This document shows positions 9,042-17,745 of a stretch of 64,000 nucleotides of DNA, piece after piece. The notes below the pieces were generated by a model, which searched no databases, was not told the origin of the DNA, and saw only the letters and a list, made by a program, of their open reading frames with translations. Source of the DNA: Bacteroidaceae bacterium (GTDB taxonomy: Bacteria; Bacteroidota; Bacteroidia; Bacteroidales; Bacteroidaceae); contig JAFZPZ010000127.1 in NCBI GenBank assembly GCA_017552435.1, positions 1 to 64,000 of the forward strand, written 5' to 3'. The first letter of the stretch is position 1; each line of letters opens with the position of its first letter. The position numbers and the translations under genes are program-made.

Positions 9042-9365
9042 TCACCCTGGGAACGGGTCTGGAATCAATGATACGGTGTCGCCGTTGTTCACATTGTAGT
9101 CTGCCAGTATTTGGTCAGTATGTCCGATACGGGGACGCAAAACGCGCAGCTCGTGCACCTCTGGATCTTCCTTTGCAAAGAAGTAGTCCAATGGGGCACC
9201 TGTGGAATCGATAGACGGAAAATCGAATATAAGTTTACCGTCGTTACCGATAGCATGACGCAGATTGTTAATGAGCACGCTCAGTGGCGCATCGGGATTG
9301 ACAACGCGGAACTTCACCGTCTTGTTCTTATAGACGACATTCAAAAAGAAGTCTTTTTCTTCCAT
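9042..9365 (-). CDS. Ubiquitin-like modifier protein
   Basis: 107 aa. The start (FFLNVVYKNKTVKFRV) forms the two-strand hairpin of a beta-grasp fold. PLSVLINNLRHAIG (~27-40) is the central helix, and ILADYNVNNGDTVSLI (~86-101) matches the last strand-turn-strand of ubiquitin ('L.dyni..gdtl.li'). The chain ends in PDPFPG, with a single exposed C-terminal glycine, so it would need no protease to become adenylatable. There is an insertion between strands around residues 50-75. It lies directly after tssF (36 nt) and before the E2 gene (40 nt). PRTRC-type Ub-like proteins are an alternative family, but none of the other PRTRC genes are present. Confidence 0.8.
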   Translation of the reverse strand: MEEKDFFLNVVYKNKTVKFRVVNPDAPLSVLINNLRHAIGNDGKLIFDFPSIDSTGAPLDYFFAKEDPEVHELRVLRPRIGHTDQILADYNVNNGDTVSLIPDPFPG

Positions 9366-9400
9366 ATATTTTTCACTTTTCAGTTTTTAATTTGAAGATT

Positions 9401-11116
9401 TCACTTTTCACTTTCAACGATGTTGATGCTTACGTGAATGGGATAGATATTGGTGCTACGCACCTCCATCATCTTTTGCAGGAGGATTTCCGCCTGTGGT
9501 ACCTTATCAGCAAAAGAGCGCTGCACATAAGAATTGGATGTTAACTGAATGTCAACCACAATTTCATAACCACACCCATGTTGTTGGAGTTGGTTCCTGT
9601 GATTCACTGAGATACTGTGAACCATGCTTCGGACTATTCCGTAGCGCGTTTGCAATTCGTTGTAGCAGAACAATTTGATATCGGCCGGAGTGACAACACG
9701 GTCGCTGGTAGCGATGAAATATCGTGTCAAGCTGCCCGCCTGCGCAACATCGTTCATCTGATTAGAGCCATGTATGGGGGGCATTATCTGACGTGTTTCC
9801 TGGCCATTCAGCCCTGTGGGAACTTCGAGTTTGCTCTCAATTGTCAGCGACTGACTGATGTTCGCCCCTGAAGTTGTCAAATACCTGATGTCCATACTAC
9901 CCTGTTTGTTCATATTTTGGTCGCGCAAGATGAGGTAAACACCAGGAATGCTCTGTATCTTGTCCTTTTGGGCTGCATCAGTAAGGTCTGACAGGAATTT
10001 CTGCAAAGCCTGAACAGTGTCGTCGTTGAACGCATCCGAAAGCCGCATAAAGGCATAATAGTCGGTATTGAACTTTGTGTTCAGCGCGTTAAGTAGCTTG
10101 ACGAGAGATCCAGAATTGAAACGGTCGCCAGACACATAGCGCACTTCCACAGGACTCTTGGCATATATTTGATCGTCTGTGGGCCGTATCAGATGCATGA
10201 ACTGTTCGCCTCCTCCGTCGCTGTTGTTGGAGCCTGCAACCCGCACAATTGGTGTGACGGGCGAAAGAGTAGCCGTATTGACGGCAGCATTGACCAGCAC
10301 CACGCTGTTGATTGCCAGCATAGATTTGTTGAAAACAAAATTATCTCCAATGCCGGAGAACTCGAAAACCAAGTCGATTTTCTCTATCTCCTTCGGATAA
10401 TACTCCTCACTGGGATGCTTCTTGAGGAAGTACATGCGCAGGTTGTGGCGGGCAAACAGATCCAGACATGAGGCAGAAGCGTTGTATGAATGCATATGGT
10501 TGTAGAGCATTGCCCCAAGTCCGAAAGGAGCCGCAAGCGGCAACTGGGAGTAGTCCCATGGGCTGACGAGGGGCAGTCGCTTGCCGCCCACACTGATTTG
10601 CACATCCTGGAAGTTGCTGTCCTTGATGGCAAAGGAGAAGCCAGACAAATTGTCTATAGGGTTATTAAACTTCAGCGTCACCTTCCAGCATCTTCCGTCA
10701 AGCCTACTGATAGCATGCACCGTCGCACCTACCACACGGGTTTGGAACAACGGTATGAATCTATGACTGGTGCCCGAGAGTTTGAACACACTGTTCTCGT
10801 TCAGTTCCTGTTCAGCGATATCCTTGTTCAAGGTAGTTTCCACGACAGCAGTAGCGGGAACAGCATGCCCTACTTCATACGGAACGAGCATTTGAGCATA
10901 ATCCTCCAGCACTTCCGCTTTCAGGCGTTCCAACTCGCTGTCCATTTCGCCCGACTGATAGGCCAATGCGGTCATCAGCAGCGTAAAGACGGGGTCTTGC
11001 TCCAACCCCTCCAGTTGTTCACTGAAAACGCTCTGTTGCCAGATAGTTACTGCCTGCTGCAACAGTTCTTCCGTGCGCTGACGGGTTTCAAATATGTTTT
11101 GTTTCATTAGTGCCAA
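9401..11116 (-). CDS. tssF: T6SS baseplate protein TssF
   Basis: 571 aa, within the TssF size range. The N-terminal region (ETRQRTEELLQQAVTIWQQS, then DPVFTLLMTALAYQSGEMD) and the C-terminal segment RYFIATSDRVVTPADIKLFC are typical of Bacteroidetes TssF, which forms the baseplate wedge with TssG and TssE around the VgrG hub. It is cytosolic with no signal peptide. Its start overlaps the end of tssE by 10 nt, so the two are translationally coupled. Confidence 0.85.
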   Translation of the reverse strand: MALMKQNIFETRQRTEELLQQAVTIWQQSVFSEQLEGLEQDPVFTLLMTALAYQSGEMDSELERLKAEVLEDYAQMLVPYEVGHAVPATAVVETTLNKDIAEQELNENSVFKLSGTSHRFIPLFQTRVVGATVHAISRLDGRCWKVTLKFNNPIDNLSGFSFAIKDSNFQDVQISVGGKRLPLVSPWDYSQLPLAAPFGLGAMLYNHMHSYNASASCLDLFARHNLRMYFLKKHPSEEYYPKEIEKIDLVFEFSGIGDNFVFNKSMLAINSVVLVNAAVNTATLSPVTPIVRVAGSNNSDGGGEQFMHLIRPTDDQIYAKSPVEVRYVSGDRFNSGSLVKLLNALNTKFNTDYYAFMRLSDAFNDDTVQALQKFLSDLTDAAQKDKIQSIPGVYLILRDQNMNKQGSMDIRYLTTSGANISQSLTIESKLEVPTGLNGQETRQIMPPIHGSNQMNDVAQAGSLTRYFIATSDRVVTPADIKLFCYNELQTRYGIVRSMVHSISVNHRNQLQQHGCGYEIVVDIQLTSNSYVQRSFADKVPQAEILLQKMMEVRSTNIYPIHVSINIVESEK

Positions 11117-11565
11117 ACTTTAATTGTCGTTGCATACCGATAGGGTTCTTTCGTTGCCAAGATGGTACCTTTTATATTCATATAGATGCGCCGTTCTTCC
11201 CTGATGTAGGTCATATTCACGGATACATCCGTCAGACGCTTCTCGTATTGCGAAATAGCTTCCTTCAGTTCAGCAGCAAAGGTGTTCAGGTTCTTCGATG
11301 TGCCAGAAATCTTCTTCCCATACAATCCGTCGGTCAGACTGTTGCTACCACTATCCGAACCACTGACCACCCCCTCTTTTTCGTTGAAGTTCTCAAACTT
11401 CAAGTTGTTGAACACAAAGCCGAACTCTGGGTCAATAGAGGTGATGTGACGGGACGTCCGCATCAGCATTGAGACATAGCTGTTGATAGCCTCGGTGACT
11501 TTTTTGCTAGTTACCAACCTGCCTTTCTTTATGTTCAGAGGTATGCTAATCTGACTCATAGACAT
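11107..11565 (-). CDS. tssE: T6SS baseplate protein TssE (gp25-like)
   Basis: 152 aa, the usual length for gp25-like TssE. It has an N-terminal helical segment (VTEAINSYVSMLMRTSRHI) followed by DPEFGFVFNNLKF, and a C-terminal AISQYEKRLTDVSVNMTYI like the 'YE.RL..v.v' core of gp25 proteins. TssE joins the sheath to the baseplate. A Gly/Ser-rich stretch (~67-80) is probably a loop. It lies 8 nt after tssK and overlaps tssF. Confidence 0.82.
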   Translation of the reverse strand: MSMSQISIPLNIKKGRLVTSKKVTEAINSYVSMLMRTSRHITSIDPEFGFVFNNLKFENFNEKEGVVSGSDSGSNSLTDGLYGKKISGTSKNLNTFAAELKEAISQYEKRLTDVSVNMTYIREERRIYMNIKGTILATKEPYRYATTIKVWH

Positions 11566-11573
11566 CTTCTGTT

Positions 11574-12713
11574 TTATATTTGCGGAACGAAGGCCTCTTC
11601 TTCTGGATCAGGAATATAGAGGGCACTATACAGACGTTCGTAGAGCTCTTCATAAAGTTCCTCGTAAAGCTGGTCGTGAATATCCTCTCCAAGGATGCGA
11701 CTCAGTTCGGGCTTCAAGACCTCGTTTATGTAGGCCGTCAACGTCTCTGTCAGGTTTTCCTTCAGGTATTCTCTTAATTCCTCCTTAATTTGTGCAAGCA
11801 GTTTCGCATAGAGTTCTGGATTCAGCTGTTCGTAGAGTTCCTTCTTAGCTTGAGCCAGCAGCAACTCGAAGTCTATCTTCTGGTCATCCAGCACCACCGT
11901 ATCCAACACAGAAGCCGCTGCCTTCAGGTAATCCTCGAACCACGCCAGCCACCGCTGTATGTCGCACTGCTCCGGCACAGCCACCTCGACGGGCTGCTCC
12001 GTGTTCGGCTTCATGATATAGTAATCGACAGCCTGAGCCATCTCCTCCAACAGCGACACGAAGTCATAGACGCTATTCTGCAGATGGTAACCCTTCAGCA
12101 GGAACACGTAGCGCAAAAAGGCCCGTTTGCCCTCCCCTTCCGCCATATTGGCATGGGTCGCAAGTGCCGAAACCAGATCCGCATATTTCTCCAAATACTG
12201 GCGGAACCGTTCATCGGCCGAAAGTTGCAGGCAAGGCGGAATGAAATCACTATCAACTGAGAAAATGCCATCTTTAACACTGAACCGCAACAGGGGGAAC
12301 AAGTCAGCCTGACTTACTTCATCCCTCGTGTGAATGGCATACTCGTATTGTGGCCGATAGTAGGGAACATTCTCCCGTTCAAATTCAATCCGGCCTTCAC
12401 CAATACCTATAGTCAGATAATACTCTGTTCCATAGAGCATCGGGATGGGTACAGCCACCTCATCGTTGGGATGTACAAGGCGACCGGAAGGCAGAACGGC
12501 CAGACAGCGCAAGTGCTCCACTTCGAACTTATTCTTGACAAATGCTCCGTTGCAACTGAATTCTGCACCTGGCAACAATCCCATCCGTTGGTTACCCAAG
12601 GCTGCCCGCAGGGCCAATTGCTGGCGGAAGTCAAGATTCTCGTCCAAGCCGATAAAGGTCTGGTCGGTTATCTCCATACCCGGTATCCAATTGATTCTTG
12701 CGTTAATATCCAT
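11574..12713 (-). CDS. tssK: T6SS baseplate protein TssK
   Basis: 379 aa, shorter than proteobacterial TssK (~440) but in keeping with Bacteroidetes versions. The N-terminus INWIPGMEITDQTFIGLDEN is the TssK/ImpJ signature, followed by RQQLALRAALGNQRMGLLPG. TssK links baseplate wedges to the membrane complex. The last ~80 residues are unusual: an acidic, Leu/Tyr-rich helix with near-repeats (YEELYEELYERLY). That tail might bind this system's unfamiliar membrane proteins. Confidence 0.83.
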   Translation of the reverse strand: MDINARINWIPGMEITDQTFIGLDENLDFRQQLALRAALGNQRMGLLPGAEFSCNGAFVKNKFEVEHLRCLAVLPSGRLVHPNDEVAVPIPMLYGTEYYLTIGIGEGRIEFERENVPYYRPQYEYAIHTRDEVSQADLFPLLRFSVKDGIFSVDSDFIPPCLQLSADERFRQYLEKYADLVSALATHANMAEGEGKRAFLRYVFLLKGYHLQNSVYDFVSLLEEMAQAVDYYIMKPNTEQPVEVAVPEQCDIQRWLAWFEDYLKAAASVLDTVVLDDQKIDFELLLAQAKKELYEQLNPELYAKLLAQIKEELREYLKENLTETLTAYINEVLKPELSRILGEDIHDQLYEELYEELYERLYSALYIPDPEEEAFVPQI

Positions 12714-12737
12714 ATAATAGATTTACGATTTAACGAT

Positions 12738-13517
12738 TTACAACTCTGTATTATAGTTCAGTGTCAGCCGCTCGCCAACATGCTGTGGCCAACCATATTC
12801 CTTGATATTAAAGTAACAAACCACCTCCATTGGCACCAACCACTCGCGGATGAATGCATAGAGCGGCTCCAAATCGTTCTGCATTGAGCGGTACTCTGCA
12901 GCGGAAAGACCTTTTACAAATAGGTTAAAATTCACCTTAGGCAGCCAACTTACGGTGGTATCACTATCGCTGTAACGACCAACCGTCATTTCTGTCTCGC
13001 AGTGTACAAGTGTGCTCAGCAGTTCCCTTATAAAGTGAAAGTCGCCGCGTTTATTTTTTACAAAAGGCAACAACACTGCAGCCTGTTGCACATAGAAATT
13101 GGTCTGGGCAGACAAGTCGAAATCGAAGTATTCCTTCAGCAGGTACTCCAACTTGGAGCGAAGCATGTCTGAAATCTGCAGCTCAACCTGTAGCTTTTTG
13201 TTAAACCAATAGGTATCAAAAGGCAAGAACGCATCTTGTAGCATGCTGATACGCCGCTGCTGGTCAGAAGTGGTACGGGATTTGTCAGACTTCGCTTTAT
13301 CTTCCGTTGTCAGCAGCCCCTTTGGTAGCAGATGCAGGAAACCATCGCGAGAAAGCACTACAGTATGCTCTTCCTCATAGAGGTCCAGCACATCGCGGTT
13401 GTAGTTACGGTAAAACGTACCCATATGATGAGCTTTCCACTGACCCACCAACTCAGGATAGAAATATCCCAACAGCATCTCCGCGCTGATCTCTGACAGA
13501 TTATTGTTGTACTCCAA
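12738..13517 (-). CDS. tssG: T6SS baseplate protein, probable TssG
   Basis: 259 aa. Recognisable Bacteroidetes TssG-like points are FYRNYNRDV, LSRDGFLHLLPKGLL (~55-69), FLPFDTYWF (~97-105) and LLPFVKNKRGDFHFIRELL. It sits next to tssK, as expected for the remaining wedge subunit, and no other gene in the operon fits TssG. The match is weaker than for the other baseplate genes. Confidence 0.68.
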   Translation of the reverse strand: MEYNNNLSEISAEMLLGYFYPELVGQWKAHHMGTFYRNYNRDVLDLYEEEHTVVLSRDGFLHLLPKGLLTTEDKAKSDKSRTTSDQQRRISMLQDAFLPFDTYWFNKKLQVELQISDMLRSKLEYLLKEYFDFDLSAQTNFYVQQAAVLLPFVKNKRGDFHFIRELLSTLVHCETEMTVGRYSDSDTTVSWLPKVNFNLFVKGLSAAEYRSMQNDLEPLYAFIREWLVPMEVVCYFNIKEYGWPQHVGERLTLNYNTEL

Positions 13518-13543
13518 TCCTATATTGTTTTAACGTATTTATC

Positions 13544-14689
13544 TTAACTTCCTATTTTCAATTGTACATACCTGTCTGCTTTCCCAGTGTGCACCCAAAG
13601 CACTTCTTCATCAGGAATGCCCAACTGTGCAAGCGTGAGTTCCTGATAGGGAAAGTTTTTGTCTATTTCCCTGTACTCATGTTGGTAAAAACCTACTGTC
13701 GGCAAACTCTCGTACTGACGAGCGACTTGTCGTCCTGGTTGCATTACATTAAAGCGCTGGTCGTTGTCGCGACGCACTATCCAGTCAACAAAACAGTCGG
13801 TAGTCAGGCTGAACGACACCTCATTGGTATGTAACATTTCCGCCAGCAAGCACAGAGTCTCACCCACGGAGTGTTGCACTGTGAGCTCCGCCGTCTCCAC
13901 CGGTGTCCATTGTTCGTGCAATGGACAATCATCATCGTAGGCTTTGAAACTAACAATGCGCGTGGTCAGATGTTGTCCTTCATAACAAAACATTCTTCCG
14001 CACAACGATGTCAGTTCTCCTTCCTCCATTTCTGCTCTATGAATGAGCTTCATCGCCTCCTGAGCTTCCACAGCTCCAATGACCGATGCAATGACGGGTG
14101 TTGTCGGAACCCGCTCGGCTGCCTCATCGCGACGTATGATATTGGCACACGAGAAGCGGCGTTTCATTTCTTTCAGTCCCTCTGGGCCGAGATTACATGC
14201 ATAGCAGTTCTCGCCAGGCATGAACACGCGTGCCGTTCCTTCCAGTCTATCAATACCGCCATCCACCCAGGGTTTGCCTGCCCTCATGGCCAGTCGGTTG
14301 ATGCAGTAGCGTGCCCAGCGGTTATCTACACAACCTATAATCACATCCATCTGCCTGATCAGACCCAATCCCACATCGTAGGCTATGTCGCCATAGATGG
14401 ATTTTACATCAATATCAGGATTCATCTGTCGTATTCGTTCAGCAGCCACTGCTGCCTTCTGTCGTCCTTCTGCCGCATCCTCTCGGGTAAACAGTACCGA
14501 ACGACTCAAATTGCTTGGCTCTACATAGTCGAAATCGACAATAACAATATGTCCGACTCCAAAGAGTGCCAGATTCTTCAGCACCTCATTGCCCAGAGCA
14601 CCGCACCCCACCACCATCACATGTGCCGCAGCTACTCGCTCTTGCCGGAACCAGGACAGACGTGTGAATATATTATTCGTCTCCGCCAC
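13544..14689 (-). CDS. E1-like (ThiF/MoeB/HesA superfamily) Ub-activating enzyme
   Basis: 381 aa. The Rossmann adenylation domain occupies ~1-255: nucleotide loop G28-C-G-A-L-G33, the E1 signature VDFDYVEPSNLSRS (D52, D54, N60, R63), K78 in GRQKA and D122 in GCVDN. C162-x2-C165 (CYAC) is half of a zinc site, perhaps completed by C230, C235 or C255. C181 (FSCANII), ahead of VPTTPVIASVIGAVEAQEAMK, is the best candidate thioester Cys. The last ~120 residues form a separate domain ending in ELTLAQLGIPDEEVLWVHTG, a type of tail seen on bacterial E1-like proteins. It should adenylate the C-terminal Gly of the 107-aa modifier encoded at 9042-9365. Its start overlaps the 232-aa gene by 17 nt. MoeB or ThiF of cofactor synthesis is unlikely in this context. 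Confidence 0.85.
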   Translation of the reverse strand: MAETNNIFTRLSWFRQERVAAAHVMVVGCGALGNEVLKNLALFGVGHIVIVDFDYVEPSNLSRSVLFTREDAAEGRQKAAVAAERIRQMNPDIDVKSIYGDIAYDVGLGLIRQMDVIIGCVDNRWARYCINRLAMRAGKPWVDGGIDRLEGTARVFMPGENCYACNLGPEGLKEMKRRFSCANIIRRDEAAERVPTTPVIASVIGAVEAQEAMKLIHRAEMEEGELTSLCGRMFCYEGQHLTTRIVSFKAYDDDCPLHEQWTPVETAELTVQHSVGETLCLLAEMLHTNEVSFSLTTDCFVDWIVRRDNDQRFNVMQPGRQVARQYESLPTVGFYQHEYREIDKNFPYQELTLAQLGIPDEEVLWVHTGKADRYVQLKIGS

Positions 14690-15371
14690 CTTGCATTACC
14701 ATTTGCAACGGATTACCTGCAGCCAGTTTCTTTTCCTTTTCCTCTGCCTCTTTCTCTTGCTGCTTGGCCTGATACTCGGCATAGGCATCCTCTACCTCTT
14801 TTTTCTTTCTATCGTAACATTTGTCGCGAATATCGTTGTATTGCTTCACTATTTGCTGTATATACTCTGCAATTTTCTCAATCTCGGCCGGAGAAGAGTC
14901 CTTCTGCAACTCAACCAGTTCCGCAACACATTTTTCTTGTGCCACAGACATCTTCTGCTTACATTCGTCGTAAAATACCTTCACGGCCTCTGTGAGGACA
15001 TCATACCGGTCCTTGTTTACCTCCGGCATAGTATAGAAAAGGTATTTGCCTGCAGGATCGGTCTCATCGAAACCGTCCCAGGTTTTGATTTCCTGTTTGA
15101 ACTCGGGATGTTCCATCATGATGGCTTTTCCGATGGAGAAGAGATCCTCCTCGTAGATGGGATTGACAACAAAATGATAGGTCTCTTTCACAGCTACCTG
15201 CGCCACATCCTCCAGGTGTTTGGTTTCTCCTTCCACCTCCACTACGGCAGATAATAAAGCGGCAGGATGCGCCTCGATGCAAAGATTGATATATCGATAA
15301 GCCAACATAGCGGTATATCCGCCAAGTTTTGCTTTTAACTGGTCCACTTGTTGTACAACTGCTCGTTTCAT
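14673..15371 (-). CDS. Coiled-coil protein of unknown function (T6SS operon)
   Basis: 232 aa, not recognised. The N-terminal half is mixed (TAMLAYRYINLCIEAHPAAL, YHFVVNPIYEEDLF). The C-terminal ~90 residues are highly charged and likely coiled coil (EVEDAYAEYQAKQQEKEAEE), ending in QGGGDE. It has no signal peptide and no TM helix. Its last 17 nt overlap the start of the E1-like gene, and the PAAR-like gene is 54 nt upstream. It may be a chaperone or adaptor for the spike, or a partner or substrate of the E1. Both ideas are inference. Confidence 0.7.
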   Translation of the reverse strand: MKRAVVQQVDQLKAKLGGYTAMLAYRYINLCIEAHPAALLSAVVEVEGETKHLEDVAQVAVKETYHFVVNPIYEEDLFSIGKAIMMEHPEFKQEIKTWDGFDETDPAGKYLFYTMPEVNKDRYDVLTEAVKVFYDECKQKMSVAQEKCVAELVELQKDSSPAEIEKIAEYIQQIVKQYNDIRDKCYDRKKKEVEDAYAEYQAKQQEKEAEEKEKKLAAGNPLQMVMQGGGDE

Positions 15372-15425
15372 ATGATTTGTTTTTCTATCTTTGTTCCTCT
15401 GCTAGGTATGAGGGAAGAACTATAA

Positions 15426-15815
15426 TCACTTTCCTTGTGTCATCATGCTTCCACTGGGATTATTCACCGATATGACCCCACCCCAGGCACACATGCACTT
15501 TGCATTATTAATCAGGGCGGGCATGTTCATAATCTTCACTTGTCCTGGTGGAGCCCAGGGTGCCGTGATGACAGGAACACAGGGCATTGGGGTCAGCACT
15601 CCGTATGCAGCAGCTGTTGCCGATGCCACAGTGGGATTGGCCATCGACTGGCACATGCCGAAAGGCATTATGTTCGTCATTGGAGCCATATCCATGATGT
15701 TCGCCATCAGCATATTGCCACATTTAGGACGCAACGGGACGGTTACCATCAGCGATGACGGAGCCATACCGAAGCTGCATTGCAGCATTGCACTCATACA
15801 CACGAAATTTCCCAT
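15426..15815 (-). CDS. PAAR-like spike-tip protein (DUF4280 type)
   Basis: 129 aa, Met- and Pro-rich, with the layout of DUF4280/PAAR-like proteins: MGNFVCMSAMLQCSFGMAPS at the start, PCVPVITAPWAPPG and a C-terminal KCMCAWGGVISV. Four Cys (~6, 13, 32 and others near ~108-110) could bind a metal at the tip. PAAR proteins cap the VgrG trimer and pierce the target cell. It has no extension domain, so it carries no visible effector. Confidence 0.82.
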   Translation of the reverse strand: MGNFVCMSAMLQCSFGMAPSSLMVTVPLRPKCGNMLMANIMDMAPMTNIMPFGMCQSMANPTVASATAAAYGVLTPMPCVPVITAPWAPPGQVKIMNMPALINNAKCMCAWGGVISVNNPSGSMMTQGK

Positions 15816-15846
15816 ATTTTATTCTTCACTTTTCATTCTTCACTGG

Positions 15847-15874
15847 TTCCCCCTAAAGGGGGGTAGGGGGTCCC
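15847..15874. repeat. GACCC-family palindromic repeat, intergenic copy
   Basis: CCCCCTAAAGGGGGG followed by TAGGGGGTCCC, between the PAAR-like and 589-aa genes. It is the same type of GC-rich palindrome found in frame in metH and gluQ and after the smalltalk gene. Confidence 0.6.
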
Positions 15875-15879
15875 ACTTT

Positions 15880-17649
15880 TCAACTCTCCTTAGGTGCATC
15901 TTCCGTTTTCAGTTTTGCACTCAATTTAGCTGTAGAGGGTGCACCAGGCACAGCAATGCCATCGCTAATGTTCGAAGACTTGAACGAAGTCTTAGCTTCC
16001 AGATTGTCGATGGTCGCCTTCGGAGCCTTCAATTCGTCCTTTACTTCTGTCTTTCCATTGATGGTTGTTTCTCCGAAGACTTGCGTCTTGCTGCCCGAGA
16101 TAGCTGCATTGCCACCGGCCAACTGCAGTACGGCCTTAGCTTCACCCTGCTGGGCTTCGAGTGTCTTATCGGCAAAGAGACCCATTTCTTCACTTACAAC
16201 CTGCAGCTTCTTCGACTTGTTGTCCTTGTCTTTTGCGCCGACATACATCTTCTCCGAGAGGAGCAGCATCGAACTGCCCTTCGCCAACTCTTTGTCGGTA
16301 CGTTTATCCTTATCTACATCCATCGACTTCACTTCCACCGCCTTAGCATTAATGCCGATAGAGCCAGAGGCTTTTCCTTCGGTATCGGTGGCACTGAGAT
16401 TCACCTTCTCCGCGCGGAGGGTAATCTTTCCGTCCTTGGTCAGTGCTTTTTCGGTTGTCTTTTTATCCTTTACCTCAGCATCCACAGCAGCAAGGTAAAT
16501 ATCTTTCGAGACGATGCTGACGCTACCGCCAGCAGGCAAGTCGGTCGATTGCTCGGAAACTTTCGGATTGGCGGTGGAGATGTTTACTTTTTCAGTACTA
16601 ACTGTCAAATAACTCTTATCCACCAATGAACCATCAGCTTTTCGCATAGCGACTAACATATGCGGGACGTTCACATAAATGCCTGCTTCGGGATTCTCGT
16701 GCAGGTTGCCGTCACCGTCCTTGCTATCCACCTCCAAATATTCGGCCGCAATATAGAGTCCTGCGTTCGTGGTATTCTTTTTGAAATCATCCTCGGATTT
16801 GAGAGCTGATTTCTCTTTATCCAAAGCATCTATCTGCCTGTTTGTTTCAGCCAAGAGAGAGATGGTATGAATGAATTCCACCGATTCCTGATAAAGTTTG
16901 GGAAGCAACTTTCCAACTTGATCATGTATATCCTGCAGTTCCTGATAACTAACACGTGTCAACATCTCTGTGCTACTGAGCAAATCATGCGGAGCAACGA
17001 TGGTTTTGAATTGAGCAAGATCTGTTTCGATAGCCAGTTTCTGTTTTTGGGAATCTATTTCCAACTGCATCTTTTCTGATTTTAGTTGGGTAGTGAGATT
17101 CTCTATTGCTTGCTTACGGTTTTTGACGGAAGCGGCGGCCTCGATATGCATCTTTGTGTCGGAATGGATGGTTACGCCGCTGTTGCCAATGACGGGTTTC
17201 TGCGAAAAACAATCTTTGCCGTCGTTGCTTTGCAGGACAATGTTCCGTGCTTGGGAAACGACAGATGAATGTGGATATACCACCGCCTCTACACCATCTA
17301 CGCCTGGGTCCACAGCTGTCTGCTGGATATTGGCTGCCCTACTGATAACATTGCCGTTTTCACCCACGCCATCAAGCAGGACATCCGTTCCTCGGGCGAT
17401 GACGACTCCACCATCACCACTAAGCATGCCGTCCTTGTTCACATTGCCGATAATAATCTCCGGTGCGGATAATACTATTCGCTTCTCGTCGCGAATATAT
17501 TTGCAGGATTCCAGACGATTAAAGACTTCCAGTTTTATCTGCTGAACTTCCTCTTTCTGTTTGCGAATCTCGCTCAGTTCTTTCGAGACGCTGTTTTGGA
17601 AATCATCCAGTATTTTTTTCCAGTCATCAAATATATTGTCCATCGGCAT
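15880..17649 (-). CDS. Large coiled-coil plus beta-repeat protein, possible second spike/needle component
   Basis: 589 aa, no known family recognised. Residues ~1-50 and ~180-290 are predicted coiled coils. Much of the rest is a run of short beta-repeats of the kind seen in VgrG/gp5 needles and phage spikes (VVIARGTDVLLDGVG; GSIGINAKAVEVKSMDV; LQLAGGNAAISGSKTQVFG). Near the end, a series VFGETTINGKTEVKDELKAP, then AKTSFKSSNI, resembles tail-fibre repeats. It lies between vgrG and the PAAR-like gene. It may be a beta-helical extension or chaperone of the spike, or a cargo carrier. It has no signal peptide. Confidence 0.72.
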   Translation of the reverse strand: MPMDNIFDDWKKILDDFQNSVSKELSEIRKQKEEVQQIKLEVFNRLESCKYIRDEKRIVLSAPEIIIGNVNKDGMLSGDGGVVIARGTDVLLDGVGENGNVISRAANIQQTAVDPGVDGVEAVVYPHSSVVSQARNIVLQSNDGKDCFSQKPVIGNSGVTIHSDTKMHIEAAASVKNRKQAIENLTTQLKSEKMQLEIDSQKQKLAIETDLAQFKTIVAPHDLLSSTEMLTRVSYQELQDIHDQVGKLLPKLYQESVEFIHTISLLAETNRQIDALDKEKSALKSEDDFKKNTTNAGLYIAAEYLEVDSKDGDGNLHENPEAGIYVNVPHMLVAMRKADGSLVDKSYLTVSTEKVNISTANPKVSEQSTDLPAGGSVSIVSKDIYLAAVDAEVKDKKTTEKALTKDGKITLRAEKVNLSATDTEGKASGSIGINAKAVEVKSMDVDKDKRTDKELAKGSSMLLLSEKMYVGAKDKDNKSKKLQVVSEEMGLFADKTLEAQQGEAKAVLQLAGGNAAISGSKTQVFGETTINGKTEVKDELKAPKATIDNLEAKTSFKSSNISDGIAVPGAPSTAKLSAKLKTEDAPKES

Positions 17650-17745
17650 CGACTTCTTTAAAGATTAAAATTTTTACAATCATTCATCTATGTCTGAATC
17701 ATCTGAATCATAAGATGAAGATGAGGATGAATCTTCATCCCCTTG

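Noticed and set aside
8423..14689. CBASS, Bil-type or PRTRC operon as explanation for the Ub-like genes
   Set aside because: There is no cyclic-nucleotide synthase, no JAB peptidase and none of the other PRTRC genes. All neighbours are T6SS genes.
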